DNA from: Adiantum capillus-veneris | Lineage: Eukaryota; Streptophyta; Polypodiopsida; Polypodiales; Pteridaceae | Assembly: GCA_014529385.2 (NCBI GenBank) | Contig: CM043960.1 | Location: 76,283,910 to 76,347,909, forward strand | Reading direction: 5' to 3' | Length of the DNA stretch: 64,000 nucleotides | In this document: piece by piece, positions 56,131 to 64,000 of the stretch | Position numbering within the stretch: position 1 is the first letter of the stretch | How the letters are laid out: each line of letters opens with the position of its first letter | Notes under the pieces: generated by a model | Seen by the model: only the letters and a program-made list of their open reading frames with translations | Told to the model about the DNA's origin: nothing | Databases searched by the model: none | Position numbers and translations under genes: made by a program

Positions 56131-59100
56131 TCACAATCTAGGATGGATTGGTTGCTAGACCTTCCTTGCTAGACCTTCCTTGCATTGTTCCATCACCTTC
56201 CCACTAGTATGAGTTGTGCCATCGTCATTCGTTCCGCGACTTCTACGAACATGTCGATCGTCACATTCACTTTTTCTATCATGCCTACCATCTCCTGCAC
56301 TACTTTTGATGTTTGCGGTCTTAGGGTAGGTTGAATCTACCGGATTGTCCATTTGTAAGCTCACACATATACACATACACAAACTCGTAGTGTTTGGCGG
56401 GCCCCATGTGGCATACATATTGATCAAAGCACGGCCAAGCATGACATCTTTCTCCAAGAGCCCCTAAGCACGGTATCTTTTTGCATGAGCCCTCGCTTCA
56501 CATCTGCTGAAAACAGCCTACAGCTTTTTGGCGTTGCCCTTGGGGAGCAAATCCTACAATCAAGAGAGAGGCCATCGCTTTGCATCTGCTGAAAACAGAC
56601 TAGAGATTTCTGGCCCTGCCCTTGTGGGGCAATTCCTGCAATCAGTGCATCCCAAGAGTCCATGCTCCGAACAGGAAGCATTTCAAGAAGTTCTGGTGCT
56701 CTCTAAACTGCACCACATTTAGCAAACATGTCAACCAAGGCATTGCCAAGCATGACATCTTTTTCAACAACCCCTGACTAACAATATCATCGTGAATTTT
56801 CATGCCCATATCAGCATCTTGCATAGAGCCACACGGTTTCAAGATGCACGCGTATGTGATTGCATCAGGAGAGAGGCCCTCAATTTGCATCGACTGAAAA
56901 CAGCCTAGAGCTTCTTTGTCACAGTAATGTTGAGAAGTCCAGGTATTCCAAGAGACGACATTAGTGAGATAGGGTTTGGATCCCTATCAACCGATGCCAA
57001 CCCTGCCTCTATTGGGCATGTCCCGCGATTAATGCATTCCATTAGACTACATTCTAGACAACAAGCACTTTTTGTGATTTATGAAGTACACCACCTTTGG
57101 CATACATGTCGACCAAGGCAGTGCCAAGCATGACGTTTTCTGTCAACAGCCCCTGACTAACAACATCATTGCGAACTCTTTTACCGATACCAACATCTTG
57201 CATGATGCCAGATGCCTTCAAGCTACACGTGTAGGTGATTACACTTGGAGAGATGCACCGTCTTTGCATTTGCTGAAAATAGCCCGAGCTACCTGGCCCT
57301 GCATGCCTTCAAGATGCACAGGTAGATGATTTCATTGGGACAAAGGCCATTACTTTGCATGTGCTCACTGCTGAAAACAGCCTAGAGCTTCTTTACCACA
57401 GTAATGTTGGGAAGTCAAGATATTCCAAGAGACGACATTAGTGAGTGGGGTTTGGATCAGTATTTTGATATTGCACGACATGCGTCTGCAGCTGTGGTCT
57501 CTCCGGGAAGGCATGCACCATGCTCTGGTGGAAGGATGCCACTCTTCAAACCCATGGCCTCACAATCTTTTGGCAGCAGTGCTCCCTTCCGTCTCCTCGC
57601 TTCAATTGCATTTGTGTAGTATAGACACCATAGCGTTGTTTTTTGCATGACGCTCGCTCAGTTTAGACTACCTCTTCTATTTTTTACCATTCCCTCTCCA
57701 ATCAACCAATTCCAATGGCCCTGCCTATGTCCCGCGATTAATGCATTCCAATAGACTACATTCCAGATAACAAGCACTTTTTGTGATTTATGAAGTACAC
57801 CACCTTTGACATACATGTGGACCAAGGCAGTACCAAGCACGACGTTTTCTGTCAACAGCCCCTGACTAACAATATCATCGTTAACTCTTTTGCCGATACC
57901 AACATCTTGCATGATGCCAGATGCCTTCAAGCTGCACGTGTAGGTGATTGCATTTGGAGAGATGCCCTCTCTTTGCATTTGCTGAAAATAGCCCAGCGCT
58001 ACATGGCCCTGCATGCCTTCAAGATGCACGCGTAGATGATTTCATCTGGACAAAGGCCATTACTTTGCATCTGCTGAAAACAGCCTAGAGCTTCTTTACC
58101 TCATTATTCCAAGAGACGACATTAGTGAGATGGGGTTTGGATCAATACGTTGATATTGCACGACATGCATCTGCAACTGTGGTCTCTCTGGAAAGGCATG
58201 CACCATGCTCTGGTGCTCTGGTGGAAGGTTGCCATTCTTCAAACCCACGGCCTCGCAATCTTTTGGCAGTAGTGCTCCCTTCCGTCTCCTCAATTGCATT
58301 CGTCTAGTATAGACACATGATAGCGTTGTTTTTTGCATGACGCTCGCTCAGTTTAGACTACCTCCTCTATTTTTTACCATTCCCCCTCCAATCAACCAAT
58401 GCCAATGGCCCTGCCTCGGTTGGGCATATCCTGCGATCAGTGCATTCCAATAGACTACATTCCAGACAACAAGCACTTTTTGTGATTTATGAAGTACACC
58501 ACCTTTGGCATGCATGTCGACCCAAGCACAAAATGCCAACGAAGAACTTTTCATCTTTTCATGCTTTCGTGACAATACCAGATTTCGCATACATACCAAC
58601 CAAGCATTGCCAAGCATCACCAACAACACTAGACCGGGTGTCTTTTCGTCAATTCTCTCACACATGTCAACGGCTTGCATAAGGCCAGTGGCCTTCAAGG
58701 TGCATGCATATGTGAATGCATTTCGAGAAAAGCCTTCCGTTTGCATCCGCTTCCAAAGCTACCATGGCACAATGAAGTTGGCCATATCTAGCAATCAATG
58801 TGTTCGAGGTGATGACATTCTGGAGAGAAAGCCCATCAAGAGCTTTTTTGGCTTCTATGGGAGCACCACATTTGATATACAGGTAGACCAAAGCACCGCC
58901 ACGTACGATATTTTTCACCAACAATCCCTTATCAACAATCTCAATGTGAGAAACCCTCACTTTGCATTTGTCTAAAGCAGCCGAGGGCTACAAGAGCACT
59001 CCCAAGAGACTTTTTATGGCGAGAATCCCTCACTTTGCATCTGATAACAGCAAATCAGACTGTTTTTGCCATATCCATGTTGCACATATCTTGCAGTCAA

Positions 59101-59960
59101 CAACATATTGACCAAGACAATGCCAAGCACGACATCCTTTTTCAATAGCCTCTGACTAACAATATAATTGTGAATTTTTGTGCCCATATCATCTTGCGTA
59201 GAGCTGCATGCCTTCAAGATGCATGCGTAGGTGATTGCATCTGGAGAGAGGCCCTCACTTCGCATACATAGCGACCAAGTCAATGCCAAGCGCAACATCT
59301 CTTTTCGAGAGCCTTTGACTAACAATTTAATTGCAAAATTTTGTGCCCATATCAGCATCTTGCGTAGAGCCACAGGCCTTTAAGATGCATGTGTAGATGA
59401 TTGCATCTCGAGACAGGCCCTCGTTTCGCATCTATTGAAAACAGACGAGCTTTTTGGCCATGTCATTGTAGGAAAAATCTTACAATCAGTGCATTCCAAT
59501 CACTTTTTGTGCTTTCTCAAGCGCACCGCATTTGGCATACATATCGAGCAAGACAATGCCAAGCACAACATCTTTTCCTGCAAGCAAAGGTTGTCGCATC
59601 AGGAGAAAGTCCTCATATTACATTTGATGGAAACAAGCAAGCCATCCTTGCCAAGCCCATGGTGGGAATAGCCTGTGATAAGCGCAATCAAGCACAAAAC
59701 ATTTCCGATTGGAAGCTCATTAAAGACATGGCGTGCCTTTTTGAGAGCACCGCATTTTGCATGCATGTTGATGAGGGCGCTAGGATGTAGGGAATTCCCG
59801 ATGCGAGTAGCCTCTACAGGCTTTGAGGATGCAAGCAAAGGTGCGGAAGGTCCAACTCATGGCCATAACCAACATGAGTGCATGCAAGGGGAATGCTCGT
59901 CACGCAACTCAAGTTTTGTGCCCAACATAAGGACCTTTGCACAGACAACAAGATCCATGC
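56131..59960 (-). pseudogene. pentatricopeptide repeat (PPR, PLS-type) gene, heavily decayed
   Basis: PPR proteins bind organelle RNA and take part in editing, splicing and stability. On the minus strand, from 59840 leftward, successive fragments show PPR phrases: SALINMHAKCGALKKAR, then SPDAITYACILKACSSTQDD with IHNYIVSQRLLKKDVVLG, KGLLVKNIVRGGALVYLY, NVVYWNALIAGYAQP, ISPNAITYTCSLKASGIMQD with TENVVLGTALVHMY, the same again near 57200, and SPDAITYACILKPCGSMQD near 56850. At least eight units remain, in different frames, with many stops. Several units are near-copies of each other. Between some units lies a non-PPR segment of about 300 bp that was duplicated along with them. No DYW or E domain, transit peptide or intact start is visible. 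The wording resembles fern PPR families. Confidence 0.85.
56940..58350 (-). repeat. internal duplications within PPR pseudogene
   Basis: TTCCAAGAGACGACATTAGT occurs at about 56947, 57423 and 58107 (spacings about 477 and 684). The last two are followed by the same block (TTGATATTGCACGACATGC, GGCATGCACCATGCTCTGGT, CAATCTTTTGGCAG), and all three copies are accompanied by PPR units. Duplication happened after, or together with, invasion of the non-PPR segment. Confidence 0.88.
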
Positions 59961-59991
59961 TAATATCATCCGCCAACTTATGGGACCCCGC

Positions 59992-60542
59992 CCATGGGGC
60001 CCAAGTGACCTGAAGGGATTAAACAAATCAGGACCACACACACAGTCACACTCTATTTGCGTAGCAACTGATGACGTGGTAGACCTGTACGGATTTTCTG
60101 ATTTTGTGCTGATGACGTGGCAGCGTGTATGGATTTCAGCGTTTTACGCTGACTGTTGACGTGGCAGAGCTGCACGGATTCCGCAAAACGCGCTGGCAGC
60201 TTTCGGCGCTAGTCCTTTTGGAACCAGTTGTTTTGAGTTTGGCTGCTTTTCATGTAACTGCTTTTCAAGGCCAAGGGCCTTTAAATATGTGCAGAGGGCT
60301 CATTCTATGGCATGCTTCAATGTGAAGGTGCAGGGATTGGAGTATCGGTATTGTACTTAGTTGAAGCAATATAAAGAAATACCGAAAGGGGCGCCAAGGT
60401 TTGGGGCCAATACTCTCTGGGGTGGAATTCCGCAAACTTTGTGTCGCGTGTGCTCTCTCTCTCTTTTTCAGTTCAGTTGTTATTGAAGTGCTTAAAGTCT
60501 GTCTGTTCTTTTCTATTGGCACATGGTGCCCATCTTGTGACA
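59992..60542 (+). repeat. 5' LTR of gypsy-like element (left end uncertain)
   Basis: Ends at CTTGTGACA, one base before a perfect PBS. A TATA-like TTTAAATATG lies at about 60278. GATGACGTGGCAG-type phrases recur three times (60070-60165). The left boundary is guessed from TGGGACCCCGCCC. No matching 3' LTR lies in the window. Confidence 0.65.
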
Positions 60543-60543
60543 G

Positions 60544-60555
60544 TGGTATCAGAGC
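60544..60555 (+). other. tRNA-Met primer-binding site
   Basis: TGGTATCAGAGC follows the proposed LTR end. Confidence 0.88.
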
Positions 60556-60760
60556 ATCGGACGTGTGCTTTTCTGAAAGCATACCGGTCCTACATAAGAG
60601 TAGACAGAGCAAACCGACGCTTCCAAAGGCTACTGGAATTTTATTCAAAGAATCTTTGTGCTCCGACCCTGGACTTATTAGCCACTTCCACCCTTCATCG
60701 CGCATCGGGCGCGCTCCCGTCTTCACCGCTCTGTCTTACAAGGCATAAGCCATAAAGAAC

Positions 60761-62124
60761 TTGGCGTTCACGGATTCAACAGAATATTTGCAGTTTCTTT
60801 TCGACGAGTTTCGCGACATTCTTTCGCGGCATCCTCAACAGAAACTTCCGATGCTGCAAAGTTTTCAACATTTTTTGAATTACATATTACCCCCTCTGAT
60901 GCCCCAGGTGGTACCTCCTCCTCCGGCACCAGAAAGTACAGGAGCTTCCAACCGGCAACCTTCCCAGCCGTCTGTTCCGATTGGGGGAGTCTTCAGGAAT
61001 ATGGTGCAACCTTTTGACCCCGATCCAGTGCAACCGACTTTGGCACCGCCGTTGCCCCCACCTCCCCCACCACCACCGCCACCAGGCCAATGGTTGGAGC
61101 CCATATGGATACCCTTATTATCCGTAGTTGGGGTATGCGCCTAACCAACCCAAAGATTCCAAGGATGGCGGCACAATAGTCAAATTTTTCACCTTTTCTG
61201 GGGTGAAAGATGGGAAGAAAGAATTGCAATTCCTACAACAATTTGACAATATCTATGCTTTGGAAAACCATACGGAAGAATCCAAGATCTCTCGAGCAGC
61301 AAAATTTCTTAAGAGATAATGCTATGCAGCGGTGGAGTTCAATCGCGACACAATTGCATGCTCCAAGGACCTGGCAAGCTTCCAAGACAGTATTTGCACA
61401 CAGTTATATGAGTCTGGATCTTGGTAGAATGGGGCAATTTCAAAATGCATGCCACAAAGACCATGGACTATAACCAAAGGTTTCTCGACATATATTTCCG
61501 GTATCCTTCTTTAGATTCGTTCCCTTGGAGGTCCAATGCGAGCGATACACCATTGGACTACCATCACCATTGCAAGAATATTCTCTTTAAGCAAGTCTCC
61601 ACCATGCAAGAGCTTATGGACCATGCCGCGGTCGGCTACAAACTTATGAAAAGAAAACTGGAGTTTACCACAGAAGAACCTCCGGCCACTAACCACAACT
61701 CTTGACAACAACAAACAAATTATCGGGAGTCTTGTGACACCCAACCTTAAAGGCCTTGTCTGACACAGCGTCAATGAGAAACCCTTTTACAAGAAGGCCG
61801 ATGCTTCAAATGTTTTCAAACAGGCCATACATTTACTACATGTCCTGAGCGAGCCTCGATATCTTTAGAGCAGCCTTCTGCTCCCACGACAGAACGATCC
61901 TCAGGGCCAACTCCAGCCAAGAGAGCTAGACCCGCTATCGGACTAGTCCTCGATAAAACTGGCCCGTAGGGCGGAAGACTTTGGCTTTCACCCGATTCTT
62001 TACTTGATAACTTTAGGACACAAAGGAACTCCATGAATAAACCTGTGATGATGGCTGGAATTCAACACCTCAAGACATTTCACGACTTGGTAGCTAGAGC
62101 GCTACCAAGTAGACAACGACACCC
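60761..62124 (+). pseudogene. gypsy-like gag, frameshifted
   Basis: The first frame opens at TTG 60761 (AFTDSTEYLQFLFDEFRD), so an ATG may have been lost. It contains a proline-rich stretch near 61045-61085 and ends at 61144. A second frame from about 61128 carries a gag phrase (VKFFTFSGVKDGKKELQFL). A third from 61421 continues with YNQRFLDIYFRYPSLDSF and LDYHHHCKNILFKQ. A CCHC knuckle (CFKCFQTGHTFTTC) lies at about 61803-61845. The order capsid then knuckle is that of a Ty3/gypsy gag. At least two frameshifts are needed to join the pieces. Confidence 0.75.
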
Positions 62125-63199
62125 TGTAGGCCCCAAAAATTGGCGCCCCTTTCGGTATTTCTTTATTCTTATTAAACTTAAGAAAAACCTGTAAACCTCT
62201 ACAAGTTGTCTCACTTTTATCGGGTTGAAACTCCTCTACTCTAACTTGATTTCGGTAACATAACCACAATAGAAGTCTACACGGACAAAATCCGAAGTAC
62301 ACGATGACTTTCCACGCACTTTACAAGACGTGGCGAGAAAGTACAGCTGAATTTTCTGTTTTATGCTCTGATTCGCGTGCCGATCACTTCTGTAGATAGC
62401 CCTCGAGCTCTCGCACCTGTAGGGTCACTTGCTCCTTGAATTTGACGAGATTCCTCGTGGGAAATCTCTCTAAATTGTCTTGTACAAGCACCCAATGCTT
62501 TCCCAAGGCTCCCTTGGCAAATAAAAGATCCTAACTCTTCCACCTAACCCTCACCAAGCTGTCCAAACCTGTCCATGTTTGTAATTGCAGTTTTTTGACC
62601 CAATTTCACCAACATAACGATGCAAAAATCCATGTAAGTCAAAAGTACACGTCAAGGACACTTTCCCATTGCGGTTTGGAAGCTTTCCAGTGAGCTGCAG
62701 GTCAATTTCAGCAAGCTGTAATTCCCTGTTTCGCCACTGTCAGGTGCTCAAAGCCCTGTTTTCGCATCCAGAGGCTTTCCCGAGGCTCCCTTGGCAAAAC
62801 CCTAAACCTGCAGAAAAACACAGCAGGCTGTAATTTTGTGTTTTGGATCGTTTTGGGCGGAGTGAACGCGTCTACGCGTGTGTCTGACGCTCCCGCACGC
62901 AATGGGACAATTCCCCTATAAATCGGACGAGTTTTCGCATTCCTTCGAGATGGAACTGTGCGTACCTGAAGGGGATTAGCAATTAGCTAATCCGGTTCTT
63001 GTACAGAAGGCTCTTGCCTTGACAAACACACATAAAACCCCAGAACTGTACATGGTCATCTGAGAAGCCCAACTAGAGGGGCATTACCATATGTGCGAAG
63101 GGGGGAGAGAGATGCGCGAGAGCAAATCGTCGTGCTACATAGAGCAAGGGAGAAGGCAAGCTTTCCATTAAAGCTGTGATCACCTGCATCCACTACTCA
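62125..63199 (-). repeat. antisense LTR-like insertion in gypsy gag-protease
   Basis: On the minus strand this block has a TATA-like TTTATAGGGG (near 62915), a long untranslated-looking stretch with the repeated phrase TTTGCCAAGGGAGCCT (twice), and ends GGGGCCTACA. Plus-strand edges would be TGTAGGCC at 62125 and CTCA at 63199, with 5-bp flanks CACCC and CACAC (one mismatch). The phrase ATAAAGAAATACCGAAAGGG followed by GCGCCAA is shared, in opposite orientation, with the LTR at 60375-60405. A solo LTR is the simplest reading, but the edges are not proven. Confidence 0.4.
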
Positions 63200-63327
63200 C
63201 ACACACATTGTAGCCATCGGCCGTTTCACACTGGCCATACAATGTCTGGCCATTGGTAACTTCAAAAAGAGGGTCCCAAAAATTAAATAAAAATCATCAG
63301 AAAGAAACCAACAACTAAGGTTAGCAG

Positions 63328-63775
63328 TTGCCACGTCCTCTCGTGACACCTGATATCTATGGCATACGCCTTGAAAGTACAAATGAATTGTGTCGAGCAT
63401 ATGGTAAAGTCAACGGCTTGAAAGTCCTTATTTTCTTTGACCCCGAAGCTACAGAGAACTTCATCCATCTAGAATTCTCGAAGCAGATGCACTTTGATTA
63501 TGATGCAGAGGGTGAAGAAATTGAAGCTGAGCTAGCCATGGGGCAAACTCAGAAAGTGGTACTGCTCATTAGTGCTCTTCCAGACTATCGAAGATTATCA
63601 TAGAAAAGCCGATTTCCACATTATGAAGTTGGGCAATTGCGACGTTCTCTTGGGCATGCCCTGGCACGACAAGAATGATGCTACTCTCCAGATTAGAAAC
63701 CGAACCATCATCATGATGTAGAAGGGCAAGCCAATTGTCTTGAAAGTTCGGTTGTCCGAACAAAACCCTGAATGA
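63328..63775 (+). pseudogene. gypsy-like aspartic protease remnant
   Basis: The first frame (to TAG 63601) has YGKVNGLKVLIFFDPEATEN FIHLEF. The catalytic triplet DTG/DSG reads DPE. After a one-base shift near 63580 the C-terminal protease motif follows (MKLGNCDVLLGMPWHDKND), then a stop and a few more codons (KGKPIVLKVRLSEQNP). Frameshift, stop and active-site change make it inactive. It probably belongs to the same element as the gag upstream, separated by the antisense block. No RT follows before the window ends. Confidence 0.75.
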
Positions 63776-64000
63776 ACTCTCTAGTTGTTTATAGCTAGAT
63801 ACTTTTGAACACTGTTTGAGAAAGTATTGTTTGAAATTAATGCTATCTGATTTAAACCTGTCTTGGTGCCGATTTGAACTGTTTGACTCTGGTTTTAATA
63901 CTTGTTTCATTGATTGGTGATTTATTTTCAGGAGGAGTAGTGAGAAATGCTGTTTTAGTATTGTTTGAACCTCGGAACGACGCAAACGGGATGTCTGGGG
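63776..64000. other. unassigned window end
   Basis: AT-rich, stop-rich sequence after the protease remnant. TTGTTTGAAA/AACTGTTTGA phrases recur. No gene seen. Confidence 0.5.

Noticed and set aside
60761..61144. A host proline-rich protein gene
   Set aside because: Starts at TTG just after an LTR and PBS and is followed by gag and CCHC segments, so it is retroelement gag.
62138..62145. TTGGCGCC as a primer-binding site of a plus-strand element
   Set aside because: The following bases do not match the usual TTGGCGCCGTTGCC-type site, and the same motif appears inverted inside the LTR at 60390, so it is more likely an LTR-internal motif.

Overview
The window looks like repeat-rich nuclear DNA of a land plant. 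Evidence: Ty1/copia and Ty3/gypsy LTR retrotransposons, several with a primer-binding site complementary to plant initiator-Met tRNA (TGGTATCAGAGC or a close variant); a decayed plant beta-1,3-glucanase (GH17 plus X8); decayed plant PPR repeats; and long CT, AT and AC microsatellites. The PPR wording (VVSWNALIAGYAQ-like and SQGLLEKDVVLG-like units) resembles the large PLS-type PPR families of ferns, so a fern is my best guess. The species cannot be fixed from sequence alone. I see no intact host gene. The only clearly complete coding frame is a retrotransposon polyprotein.

Layout. 1-3676: a copia element on the minus strand, cut by the window edge (copy L). 3677-10026: non-coding, with a 159-bp tandem repeat (4433-5060), a 30-bp repeat and microsatellites. 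10027-15547: an older, broken copia element with two LTRs. 17136-19684: a copia remnant lacking its 5' end, fused at 19685 to a Ty3/gypsy chromovirus fragment. 19685-27260: gypsy DNA arranged as partial integrase, LTR, protease-RT-RNase H-integrase, LTR. 29027-34205: a complete young copia element (copy R) with 228-bp LTRs that differ at one base, a 5-bp target duplication and an uninterrupted 1428-codon gag-pol. It is the sister of copy L, in the opposite orientation. 36640-37860: a decayed minus-strand copia gag/protease fragment. 37861-47400: non-coding, with microsatellites and a foldback element (45234-45694). 47588-48252: the GH17-X8 pseudogene. 49150-49560: a tRNA-like SINE candidate. 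50447-50516: a near-perfect hairpin. 51691-56124: a complete non-autonomous LTR element with 1.2-kb LTRs and ATTGA target duplications, carrying a gag-like coiled-coil frame but no reverse transcriptase. 56131-59960: a decayed minus-strand PPR gene with internal duplications. 59992-63775: a gypsy-like LTR, gag and protease remnant interrupted by an antisense LTR-like block.

The genes do not form a host pathway. The window records layered insertion: decayed host genes, old retroelements broken by stops and fusions, then at least two insertions young enough to keep exact target duplications. I found no convincing undescribed multi-gene system. The items most worth following up are the non-autonomous LTR element, the chimeric copia/gypsy junction, the oppositely oriented near-identical copia copies, the 32-bp-stem hairpin and the SINE candidate.
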